Assembly (NCBI GenBank): GCA_002732845.1
Contig: NVSZ01000033.1
Coordinates: 2,894-9,065, forward strand
Direction: 5' to 3'
Origin: Rhodospirillaceae bacterium
GTDB lineage: Bacteria > Pseudomonadota > Alphaproteobacteria > Rhodospirillales > Magnetovibrionaceae
Length of the DNA: 6,172 nt
In this document: one piece after another, positions 1 through 6,172 of the stretch
How the letters are laid out: every line of letters starts with the position of its first letter
How positions within the stretch are numbered: position 1 is the first letter of the stretch
Translations under genes and position numbers: made by a program
Notes under the pieces: model-generated
The model's input: only the letters and a program-made list of their open reading frames with translations
Told to the model about the DNA's origin: nothing
The model's database searches: none

Positions 1-161
1 TCAGCCAAATCATCGGCATCGGCGGGCTTAAAGAGAACTTCAGCCGGGCCACCCACGCCAAACCATGTCACCTTTGACAAAGGCGCATTTTCGCTTAAGC
101 GTCCGCGCACGGGCGGCAGACGATCCAGCAAGGTTTGCGTTTGGGCAGCAGCCGAAGTCAT
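1..161 (-). CDS. murB: UDP-N-acetylenolpyruvoylglucosamine reductase MurB (3' partial)
   Basis: MurB is the FAD-dependent, NADPH-using cytoplasmic reductase that converts UDP-GlcNAc-enolpyruvate to UDP-MurNAc. Only the first 53 codons are present, and the frame runs off the window start with two extra bases, so the FAD-binding and catalytic regions cannot be checked. The fragment reads [20 protein letters not shown], followed by LSENAPLS at 22-29, [15 protein letters not shown] at 32-46 and DADDLA at 48-53. The [12 protein letters not shown] block is the start of the MurB FAD-binding domain. The third position of that block is Gly where I expect Arg in relatives. The start ATG overlaps the murC stop as TGATG. 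AAAGGGAG at 169-176 is a good ribosome binding site seven bases upstream. A position directly after murC is usual in alphaproteobacterial dcw clusters. Confidence 0.94.
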   Translation of the reverse strand, partial: MTSAAAQTQTLLDRLPPVRGRLSENAPLSKVTWFGVGGPAEVLFKPADADDLA

Positions 162-1579
162 CAATCCGCTCCCTTTATTTTTTGCAAGCGATCCGGCAAG
201 GCATTTGCCCATTGGGTAATGTTTCCGGCGCCCATGCACAACACCATGTCACCTGAATTGGCAACCTTGGCAATGGCTTCGGGCAAGTTATCCGGGTCGG
301 TTAAGGCCATGACCGTGCGGTGACCGTGTTCACGCAGGCCCGCAACCAGATGATCGCGATCAAAGCCTTCGATTAAAGTTTCTCCGGCTTCGAACACATC
401 GGCAACCAACACCACATCGGCGTCATTAAAACAGGTACAGAAATCTTCAAACAAATCACGCAGACGGGTATACCGATGGGGTTGCACAACGGCAATCACC
501 TGAGCATCGCCAACAGCACCACGAGCCGCCTTTAAGACCGCTGAAATTTCAACCGGATGATGCGCATAATCGTCAATGATTGTAATGCCTGCGGCTTCGC
601 CGGTTTTGGTGAACCGCCGTTTGACACCTTTGAACCCATCAAAGCCTGTGGCAATCTGTTGATCATTGATGCCCATTTCCCGCGCAATCGCAACGGCCGC
701 CAATGCATTTTGTACGTTATGAGAGCCATACATGGGCAACTTCACATCCGAAATAGTCACGGTTTCTTCTTCACCGACCCCGGTAAAGGTAATGTCAAAA
801 ATCATGCCACCGGGACCCGGGCGAACATTGGTACCGCGCACCATCGCTTGGGGGTTAAAGCCATAGGTAATGATGCGACGATCCGATACGCGGGGGATCA
901 GGGCCTGGACTTCCGCATGGTCAATACACAACGCAGCAAATCCATAAAACGGAATATTTTCGACAAACTGCACAAAGGCTTGGCGCAGGGTATCAAAATC
1001 ACCATAGTGGTCTAAATGTTCGGGATCGATGTTTGTGACCACGGAAATGGTCGCCGGCAATTTTAAAAACGTGCCATCAGACTCGTCAGCCTCGGCCACC
1101 ATCCATTCGCCACTGCCCAAACGCGCGTTAGAGCCCCATGCGTTGATGATGCCGCCATTGATAACGGTGGGGTCTTGTCCCGCCGCGTCCAACAATTGCG
1201 CAATCAGCGATGTTGTGGTGGTCTTGCCATGGGTGCCGCCCACCGCAATTGACCATTTCAGGCGCATCAATTCGCCCAGCATTTCGGCGCGCCGTACCAC
1301 AGGCAATAAACGCGAACGGGCCGCAACGACTTCTGCGTTATCGGCTTTCACGGCCGACGAGATAACCACAACGCCAGCTTCTTCTACGTTATCAGCACTG
1401 TGACCGATGAAAATTTTAATACCCAAATCCCGCAATCGCGTAACATTAGGACCTTCGGCTTGATCTGATCCTTGAACGCTGTAACCAAGGTTATGCAAAA
1501 CCTCGGCGATGCCGCTCATGCCGATGCCGCCGATGCCAACAAAATGGATTGTTCCGATGGACAGGGGTAAGGTTCTCAT
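161..1579 (-). CDS. murC: UDP-N-acetylmuramate--L-alanine ligase MurC
   Basis: MurC is the cytoplasmic ATP-dependent ligase that attaches L-alanine to UDP-MurNAc, the first amino acid of the stem peptide. From the ATG at 1579 the product is 472 residues, within the family range. The N-terminal UDP-binding domain has [12 protein letters not shown] at 12-23. The central ATPase domain has the P-loop [10 protein letters not shown] at 114-123, EADESDGT at 163-170 and [10 protein letters not shown] at 183-192. GSHNVQN at 285-291 and KGVKRRF at 317-323 precede the C-terminal domain, which has DDYAHHP at 336-342 and QPHRYTR at 366-372. The GTHGKT P-loop and DDYAHHP are diagnostic for MurC (or the related Mpl), and dcw position rules for MurC. 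The open frame extends to an ATG at 1633, but the family N-terminus ([15 protein letters not shown]), the ATGA overlap with murG and the ribosome binding site favour 1579. The stop overlaps the murB start by one base (TGATG). Confidence 0.97.
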   Translation of the reverse strand: MRTLPLSIGTIHFVGIGGIGMSGIAEVLHNLGYSVQGSDQAEGPNVTRLRDLGIKIFIGHSADNVEEAGVVVISSAVKADNAEVVAARSRLLPVVRRAEMLGELMRLKWSIAVGGTHGKTTTTSLIAQLLDAAGQDPTVINGGIINAWGSNARLGSGEWMVAEADESDGTFLKLPATISVVTNIDPEHLDHYGDFDTLRQAFVQFVENIPFYGFAALCIDHAEVQALIPRVSDRRIITYGFNPQAMVRGTNVRPGPGGMIFDITFTGVGEEETVTISDVKLPMYGSHNVQNALAAVAIAREMGINDQQIATGFDGFKGVKRRFTKTGEAAGITIIDDYAHHPVEISAVLKAARGAVGDAQVIAVVQPHRYTRLRDLFEDFCTCFNDADVVLVADVFEAGETLIEGFDRDHLVAGLREHGHRTVMALTDPDNLPEAIAKVANSGDMVLCMGAGNITQWANALPDRLQKIKGAD

Positions 1580-2691
1580 TGTTCTGTTTCCCTTTGTGAG
1601 GGTGATAATTTTACGACCATATCGGCCAAACACTTTGCCGCATCGGCGCGCCCAAGGCTGGCTGCACAGCGCGCGGCTTTTTCCAACACCGCGGGCAAGC
1701 CCAACAGCGAGTCCAAACGGGCCGCCAACGCATCGGCATTAAAGGTATCTTGGGGCATGATCCACCCTGCTCCCGCCGCATCTACGGCGCGCGCATTATA
1801 GGTTTGATGATCGTCGGCAGCATACGGATACGGCACCAAAATTGAGGGTCTGCCCACCGCTAAGGCTTCCGATACCGAAGAGGCTCCGGCGCGTGAAATC
1901 ATCAGATGCGCCTTGGCCATGCGTTCAGGAACATCATCGATAAAGGTGCCCAGATGCGCACGAATACCGCTTTTTTGATAAGCCGCTTTGACTTTATCCA
2001 AATCTTCGTCGCGACATTGTTGGGTAATGTCCAGACGCGCCTTGATGGCATCTGGTAATTTATCCAGTGCAGACGGAATGACTTCGCTTAACACCGTGGC
2101 ACCTTGTGATCCGCCCAACACCAAAATGCCCAAAGCACTTTCGCCTTCTGCATTTGGATACGGTGCGGTTGCTTTTGCCGCGATGGGCGCGCGCACCGGC
2201 ATGCCCGTCAATTCAACTTTGTCTATATTTGCCTCATCCAAACCTTGGGTATCGGCAAACGACGTCGCAATGCCATTGACCCGCCCCGCCAACAAACGAT
2301 TGGCCCGGCCCAGCAATGCATTTTGTTCATGGATGATGGTCGGAATGGACGCAAAGGTCGCCGCCATCATGGTCGGCACAGATGCATATCCGCCAAAACC
2401 CACCACCACATCGGGCTTCAATTCTTTCAACAAACGCCACGCTTGCAAGGTGCCAATGCCCAAGGCCAAAACGCTTTTGATGCGGGCAAAGATATTTTTT
2501 CCGGCAATACCACCCGCTTGAATATGATGCGTGGTCAGCTCGCCTAAGGCCCCACCATAAGCTTGCCCGCGTTTGTCGGTGACCAGTCCTAAGCGAAAGC
2601 CTCGGCCTAAAAGTTCTGACGCCAACGCTTCGGCCGGGAACACATGCCCCCCGGTTCCGCCAGCCGCCAAAAGAATAAGTTGAGAGGTCAT
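1576..2691 (-). CDS. murG: Lipid II synthase MurG (UDP-GlcNAc transferase)
   Basis: MurG is the peripheral inner-membrane enzyme on the cytoplasmic face that transfers GlcNAc from UDP-GlcNAc to lipid I, giving lipid II, the substrate of FtsW. The product is 371 residues, the usual length. It belongs to glycosyltransferase family 28 with the GT-B two-domain fold. The N-terminal acceptor domain has the glycine-rich loop GGTGGH at 11-16, GFGGY at 98-102 and HEQN at 121-124. The C-terminal UDP-GlcNAc domain has a further glycine-rich loop, LGGSQGA, at 192-198, then [10 protein letters not shown] at 266-275 and [14 protein letters not shown] at 287-300, which covers the donor-binding region. The start ATG overlaps the ftsW stop as ATGA and has the strongest ribosome binding site here, GGGGAGG at 2698-2704, six bases upstream and inside the ftsW end. 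The stop overlaps the murC start in the same ATGA form. I see no disruption or unusual composition. Confidence 0.98.
   Translation of the reverse strand: MTSQLILLAAGGTGGHVFPAEALASELLGRGFRLGLVTDKRGQAYGGALGELTTHHIQAGGIAGKNIFARIKSVLALGIGTLQAWRLLKELKPDVVVGFGGYASVPTMMAATFASIPTIIHEQNALLGRANRLLAGRVNGIATSFADTQGLDEANIDKVELTGMPVRAPIAAKATAPYPNAEGESALGILVLGGSQGATVLSEVIPSALDKLPDAIKARLDITQQCRDEDLDKVKAAYQKSGIRAHLGTFIDDVPERMAKAHLMISRAGASSVSEALAVGRPSILVPYPYAADDHQTYNARAVDAAGAGWIMPQDTFNADALAARLDSLLGLPAVLEKAARCAASLGRADAAKCLADMVVKLSPSQRETEQ
1590..1595 (-). promoter_or_regulatory. Ribosome binding site deciding the murC start
   Basis: AAAGGG on the minus strand lies ten bases before the ATG at 1579, within the 3' end of murG. 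It supports 1579 over the in-frame upstream ATG at 1633, which would add 18 residues ([10 protein letters not shown] and onward) that do not resemble MurC and would overlap murG by about 58 bases. Confidence 0.65.
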
Positions 2692-3839
2692 CTTGTGCCT
2701 CCCCGAACCGAGCGCACAAATCTTGAACTTTCGCCGGGGCGCATCCGTGTCAAAGCCAACACCATGCCCATGCCCAGGGCCAAAGCCAAAGTGGACGATC
2801 CACCATAACTGATGAACGGCAAGGTCATGCCCTTGGGCGGAATAAGGTTGGTGGTTGAAGCAATGTTGATCACGGCCTGCAACGCAAACTGCGTTAACAA
2901 ACCCGCCGTTGCCACCACAACAAAAAAGTCGGTGTCTTTAAAGACCCGAGAAAACCCGCGCACAACGATAAAAGCAAACAGGCCAACAATCAGCAAACAC
3001 AGCAACAAGCCAAATTCTTCCCCAGCCACTGCCAAAATGAAATCGGTATGAGCATCGGGCAGCACTTCTTTGACCCGACCTTCACCCGGACCGCGCCCGA
3101 ACAAGCCACCGTTTGAAAAGGCATCCAAGGAACGATCAACCTGATAGCCCTGCCCGCCTACGGGATTTAAAAACTGATCGATGCGAATGCGCACATGATC
3201 AAACGATAGGTACACGGCAAAGCCACCCATAATGAAGACCAAGGCCACCGCCCCCACCAACACCAAAGGAAGGCCCGCAATAAAGAACTGCACCGCCCAA
3301 ACGCACGACACAACCACCGTCATGCCAAAGTCGGGTTGCAACAACAACAATCCCACGACCAAAATATATAAACCGATGGAAATGGCATAGCCCGGCACGT
3401 TTTCGTTCAATTTCTGTGCGGAAAACATCCAAGCCGCAATCACCGCAAAGCTGGGCTTGATGAATTCAGAAGGTTGCAAGGATAAACCAGCGACACTTAA
3501 CCAGCGGGTCGCTCCTTTGACTTCGGCACCGACAAACAGCACCAAAACCATGCCAATCAAAGCTCCGCCAAACATCAACAACGCCAACCGTAAGACGCCG
3601 CGTGGCGTCAACAAAGACGTACCCACCATCAACAACATCGCCAACGGTAAAAAGACAAATTGACGATTTACAAAATGAAAGCTTTCCAAACCAATGCGTT
3701 CGGCAACCGCAGGGGATGCCGCCAACACCAAAATCGCCCCCAACGCCGCGATCAAAAAGACCGACAGCAAGGTCCAGCGGTCAATGGTCCACCACCACTG
3801 ACTAACGACAGACGTATCGGTGCGGGTGAAGGTGCTCAT
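2688..3839 (-). CDS. ftsW: Septal peptidoglycan glycosyltransferase FtsW (SEDS family)
   Basis: FtsW is the divisome SEDS-family glycosyltransferase that polymerises lipid II at the septum, working with a class B penicillin-binding protein (FtsI). The product is 383 residues. About ten hydrophobic segments are visible, near 24-43, 60-77, 84-104, 127-140, 149-166, 170-187, 191-211, 270-293, 305-328 and 343-365, with a long hydrophilic loop at about 213-260 between the seventh and eighth. Family motifs are GATRWL (109-114), LQPSEFIKP (121-129), QPDFG (168-172), LFGRGPGEG (246-254), PDAHTDFILAVAGEE (261-275) and PPKGMTLPFISYGGSS (334-349). Asp266 in HTDF corresponds to the Asp essential in SEDS proteins. 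RodA is the paralogue, but the dcw location and the sequence favour FtsW. The short cytoplasmic N-terminus contains a Trp triplet at 25-27 of the membrane-proximal side, counted loosely (residues W25-W27 are near the first helix). The ATG lies in an ATGA overlap with murD, with GGAAAGGG at 3847-3854 as ribosome binding site. The stop overlaps murG in the same way. Confidence 0.97.
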   Translation of the reverse strand: MSTFTRTDTSVVSQWWWTIDRWTLLSVFLIAALGAILVLAASPAVAERIGLESFHFVNRQFVFLPLAMLLMVGTSLLTPRGVLRLALLMFGGALIGMVLVLFVGAEVKGATRWLSVAGLSLQPSEFIKPSFAVIAAWMFSAQKLNENVPGYAISIGLYILVVGLLLLQPDFGMTVVVSCVWAVQFFIAGLPLVLVGAVALVFIMGGFAVYLSFDHVRIRIDQFLNPVGGQGYQVDRSLDAFSNGGLFGRGPGEGRVKEVLPDAHTDFILAVAGEEFGLLLCLLIVGLFAFIVVRGFSRVFKDTDFFVVVATAGLLTQFALQAVINIASTTNLIPPKGMTLPFISYGGSSTLALALGMGMVLALTRMRPGESSRFVRSVRGGTR

Positions 3840-5227
3840 GCGCTGGCCCTTTCCAATCTCATGGTATCGACAATCGCGCGAAATGCATCGCCGCGATCTT
3901 CGAAATTTTTAAACTGATCAAACGACGCACAGGCGGGCGATAACAAGACCACAGGATGATCCAAACCATCATTTTTGGCCGCGTCTCTGGCGGCGTGGGT
4001 TGCGGTGTCTAAATCTCCGCAAATTTCAAATTCAACTTTGCCTTCAAGTTCAGCCGCGAAAGCTTCGGCGCATTCGCCAATCAGGAACGCTTTGCGGATG
4101 TGTTTATTCAGATCCCCAATGCCGCGCAGGCCCGTTTCTTTGGCCCGGCCGCCAACGATCAGGTACACATTGTCGTAACAGGCCACGGCTTTTTGAGCGG
4201 CTTCGGCGTTGGTCGCCTTGCTGTCATTCACAAACGTGATACCGTCAAAGTATTCGATGATTTCTTGGCGGTGTGCTAAGCCCGGAAAACTTTTGATGCC
4301 TTCGATGATGTCTTCGATATCCACCCGAATTTTCCGCGCAGCGGCATATACGGCCACGCAATTTTGCGCGTTGTGAATACCCGGAAGATTGGCCAATCCG
4401 TCTAAGTTCATGATGACCGTGGCGTCGCCCGTTAAATCATCAATCAGATTTCCGTCTTCGACATAAACACCACCGGGGGCTTTGCGTGTGGTCGCCACGG
4501 GAATGACCACGCGGCCCGTCAAACGATCAAGATCATTGAAAATTTTGCGCGAAGGTTCATCGTCCAAACCGACAATCGCCACGTCTCCGACACCTTGGTT
4601 ATGAAAGATGTTTGTTTTGGCCTGCACGTATCCGGCCATGCCGCCGTGACGGTCAAGGTGATCGGGGCTGATGTTCATCAAAACCGCAATTTTAAAATGC
4701 GCGGAAGGGCACAGTTCTAATTGATACGACGACAGTTCCAACACATACAAACCATCGCGTTCCATCATCGTCATGTTGCCAATGCTGGGGCCTAAGTTCC
4801 CACCGATTTCTACGGTGCGGCCTGATTGCTCAACGATATGACCCAACAACGATGTGGTGGTGGATTTACCATTGGTTCCGGTAATGGCGATTTGTGGGGC
4901 TTGCGTTCCAGACGTTGCCAAAAGTTCCACATCGCCAATAATCGGCACCCCCGCTTGTTTCGCGTCATGAGCCGCAGGATGAGATTTAGGGAACGTATGC
5001 GCGATGCCGGGGCTGATCACCAAGGCATCCACTTGGCCCCAATTCACACGGCTGAATTCACGAATAGATATGCCTTCCTTTTGTGCTTTTTCTCGACAGG
5101 CTTCACCATCATCCCACGCGAACACCCGGGCGCCGCTTAACGTCAGTGCGCGGGCGGCGGCTAATCCGGATTTCCCCAAACCCAAAACCGCGACCCGTTT
5201 ATTTATAAATCCTGCGCACGAAATCAT
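3836..5227 (-). CDS. murD: UDP-N-acetylmuramoyl-L-alanine--D-glutamate ligase MurD
   Basis: MurD is the cytoplasmic ATP-dependent ligase that adds D-glutamate to UDP-MurNAc-L-Ala. The product is 463 residues, somewhat longer than the E. coli enzyme. The three-domain Mur ligase layout is visible. The N-terminal UDP-binding Rossmann domain has GLGKSG at 16-21 and SPGI at 72-75. The central ATPase domain has the P-loop ITGTNGKSTTT at 115-125, GNLG at 143-146, ELSSYQL at 164-170 and NISPDHLDRH at 185-194. Lys204 in VQAKTNIF matches the lysine that is carbamylated in the family. HNAQN at 285-289 and GLAHRQE at 316-322 lead into the C-terminal domain, which carries NDSKATN at 334-340 and SPACASFDQFKNFE at 430-443. 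The SxSPACAS-type motif separates MurD from MurC, MurE and MurF. The ATG at 5227 is fixed by an in-frame stop four codons upstream and a close ribosome binding site. The end overlaps ftsW by ATGA, implying translational coupling. Confidence 0.98.
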   Translation of the reverse strand: MISCAGFINKRVAVLGLGKSGLAAARALTLSGARVFAWDDGEACREKAQKEGISIREFSRVNWGQVDALVISPGIAHTFPKSHPAAHDAKQAGVPIIGDVELLATSGTQAPQIAITGTNGKSTTTSLLGHIVEQSGRTVEIGGNLGPSIGNMTMMERDGLYVLELSSYQLELCPSAHFKIAVLMNISPDHLDRHGGMAGYVQAKTNIFHNQGVGDVAIVGLDDEPSRKIFNDLDRLTGRVVIPVATTRKAPGGVYVEDGNLIDDLTGDATVIMNLDGLANLPGIHNAQNCVAVYAAARKIRVDIEDIIEGIKSFPGLAHRQEIIEYFDGITFVNDSKATNAEAAQKAVACYDNVYLIVGGRAKETGLRGIGDLNKHIRKAFLIGECAEAFAAELEGKVEFEICGDLDTATHAARDAAKNDGLDHPVVLLSPACASFDQFKNFEDRGDAFRAIVDTMRLERASA

Positions 5228-5230
5228 GTG

Positions 5231-5238
5231 CTTCCCTT
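5231..5238 (-). promoter_or_regulatory. Ribosome binding site of murD
   Basis: AAGGGAAG on the minus strand ends three bases before the murD ATG, with its AAGGG core seven to eight bases away from the ATG. An in-frame TAA at 5237-5239 overlaps it, so murD cannot start further upstream. This is the only ribosome binding site in the window that lies outside coding sequence. Confidence 0.7.
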
Positions 5239-5241
5239 AAC

Positions 5242-5268
5242 TATCTAAGTTTCATTATCTAAGTTTCA
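5242..5268 (-). repeat. 13-base direct repeat at the mraY 3' end
   Basis: On the minus strand TGAAACTTAGATA occurs twice, at 5256-5268 and 5242-5254, separated by one base (period 14). The first copy contains the last codons of mraY (Lys-Leu-Arg) and the first two bases of its TAA stop. The second copy lies in the gap before murD. Because the period is not a multiple of three, the second copy is read in another frame. It forms ATG AAA CTT AGA TAG (5255-5241), with the ATG overlapping the mraY stop as TAATG. A local duplication is the simplest origin. A role in translation is only a possibility. Confidence 0.85.
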
Positions 5269-6172
5269 ATGTCGAAAGACCGACCAGCGCCAAAATCACG
5301 GCAATGATCCAAAAGCGAATAACGATGGTGGACTCGGCCCAGCCCTTCTTTTCAAAATGGTGATGCAGGGGGGCCATGGCAAAGACTCGTTTTCCGGTCA
5401 ATTTGAATGACACCACTTGCACAATCACCGACACCGTTTCCAAGACAAACAATCCGCCGACAATCGCAAGCACCAGTTCGTGTTTTGTGATCACACTCAC
5501 GGCGCCCAAAGCCCCTCCTAAAGCAAGAGACCCGGTGTCGCCCATAAACACCCGCGCGGGCGGAGCGTTAAACCAAAGAAAACCAAGACCACCGCCCATG
5601 AGCGCACCTAAGAATACCGCCAATTCGCCCGTACCCGGAACGTAGTGCAGTTGCAAATATCCGGCAAAAACCGCGTTGCCCACCAAATAAGCGATCAAGG
5701 CAAACACGGCAGCCGCAATCATCACCGGAACAATCGCCAAGCCATCCAAACCATCGGTTAAGTTCACCGCATTGGACGACCCCACCATGACCAGAACAGC
5801 AAAGATGGGAAAGAACCAACCCAGCTGTAACAAGGTATCTTTGAAGAACGGAACTGCCAAAGCGTTGGACATACCGTCCGGCATCATACGCATCACCCAA
5901 AGCGCGCCCGCCAAGGCAAAGGCCGTTTGCAAAATGAGTTTTACCTTGCCCGACAAACCATTGTGACTGCGGCGAGAGACTTTTAAATAATCATCCAAGA
6001 AGCCAATCACGCCATAAGACACCGTGACCCCCAAAGCCACCCAGACGTAACCGTTCGAGATATCCGCCCATAAAACGGTCGACACCACGAGGGCGATCAA
6101 AATCATCAAGCCGCCCATGGTCGGGGTGCCTTGTTTGGTCAGCAAATGGCTTTCCGGGCCGTCTAAGCGAAT
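5255..6172 (-). CDS. mraY: Phospho-N-acetylmuramoyl-pentapeptide-transferase MraY (5' partial)
   Basis: MraY is the membrane enzyme that transfers phospho-MurNAc-pentapeptide from its UDP carrier to undecaprenyl phosphate on the cytoplasmic face, making lipid I. The visible part is 305 codons ending in TAA. It opens in mid-protein with IRLDGPESH, so about 55 N-terminal residues, including the first membrane helix and the start codon, lie beyond the window edge if the gene has the usual length of about 360. In fragment numbering, TPTMGG is at 16-21, the Asp-Asp motif FLDDYLK at 58-64, [13 protein letters not shown] at 134-146, [17 protein letters not shown] at 204-220 and the His-rich [12 protein letters not shown] at 267-278. 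These include the acidic residues associated with magnesium and catalysis. Hydrophobic segments fill the rest, as expected for a protein with ten membrane helices. A TTG at 6145 is not the start, because conserved sequence continues upstream in frame. murD follows after 27 bases. Confidence 0.98.
   Translation of the reverse strand: MRLDGPESHLLTKQGTPTMGGLMILIALVVSTVLWADISNGYVWVALGVTVSYGVIGFLDDYLKVSRRSHNGLSGKVKLILQTAFALAGALWVMRMMPDGMSNALAVPFFKDTLLQLGWFFPIFAVLVMVGSSNAVNLTDGLDGLAIVPVMIAAAVFALIAYLVGNAVFAGYLQLHYVPGTGELAVFLGALMGGGLGFLWFNAPPARVFMGDTGSLALGGALGAVSVITKHELVLAIVGGLFVLETVSVIVQVVSFKLTGKRVFAMAPLHHHFEKKGWAESTIVIRFWIIAVILALVGLSTLKLR

Noticed and set aside
557..1015. A 152-residue plus-strand open frame opposite murC.
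   Set aside because: It lies wholly antisense to a conserved gene, has no recognisable domain and no convincing ribosome binding site. It is a by-product of murC codon composition.
1580..1633. An 18-residue N-terminal extension of MurC from an in-frame ATG at 1633.
   Set aside because: The extension does not look like MurC, overlaps murG by 58 bases, and the ATG at 1579 has the family N-terminus, an ATGA overlap and a ribosome binding site.
1988..2521. A 177-residue plus-strand open frame opposite murG, the longest antisense frame.
   Set aside because: It is entirely antisense to intact murG, its translation is low in complexity with no recognisable motif, and there is no promoter or operon context on the plus strand.
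2327..2719. A 130-residue minus-strand frame overlapping the murG start and ftsW end.
   Set aside because: It is a shifted-frame reading of murG (its Gly/Trp/Arg-rich part mirrors the GGTGGH region) and ends inside murG.
5237..5252. A possible hairpin before murD (AACT/AGTT or CTTA/TAAG pairs).
   Set aside because: The stem is only four base pairs and A/T-rich, with no U-run, so it is neither a convincing terminator nor a structure able to hide the ribosome binding site.
5255..6145. A complete mraY starting at TTG 6145.
   Set aside because: The frame stays open to the window edge and encodes the conserved RLDGPESH segment upstream, so the real start lies outside the window.
1..6172. An undescribed accessory system, mobile element or CRISPR array in the window.
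   Set aside because: Coding sequence of six intact housekeeping genes covers all but 27 bases. No integrase, transposase, terminal repeat, periodic spacer array or compositional break was seen.

Overview
The window is a stretch of the dcw (division and cell wall) cluster, read entirely on the minus strand. In transcription order, from high to low coordinates, it holds mraY (5' end outside the window), murD, ftsW, murG, murC and murB (3' end outside the window). This is the conserved bacterial order. Direct murC-murB adjacency, MurB type (N-terminal [15 protein letters not shown]), MurC N-terminus ([20 protein letters not shown]) and a base composition of roughly half G+C judged by eye suggest an alphaproteobacterium of the Rhodospirillales type or a relative. 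That placement is inference from remembered family features, not from a search.

Layout: mraY occupies 5255-6172. A 27-base gap at 5228-5254 follows and is the only intergenic space in the window. murD is 3836-5227, ftsW 2688-3839, murG 1576-2691, murC 161-1579 and murB 1-161. The murD/ftsW, ftsW/murG and murG/murC junctions are each a 4-base ATGA overlap, and murC/murB is a 1-base TGATG overlap. I see no internal promoter, terminator, RNA gene, mobile element or CRISPR array.

Pathway: MurB (UDP-MurNAc formation), MurC (L-Ala addition) and MurD (D-Glu addition) are cytoplasmic steps. MraY then loads UDP-MurNAc-pentapeptide onto undecaprenyl phosphate to give lipid I, MurG adds GlcNAc to give lipid II, and FtsW polymerises lipid II at the division septum. 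The window thus links precursor synthesis to septal wall assembly. MurE, MurF, Ddl, FtsQ, FtsA and FtsZ are not in view but would be expected in the flanks.

I found no sign of a novel system. All six proteins have intact family motifs. The one structural curiosity is a 13-base near-tandem duplication at the mraY 3' end. It repeats the last codons of mraY and creates a four-codon ORF overlapping the mraY stop, just ahead of the murD ribosome binding site.
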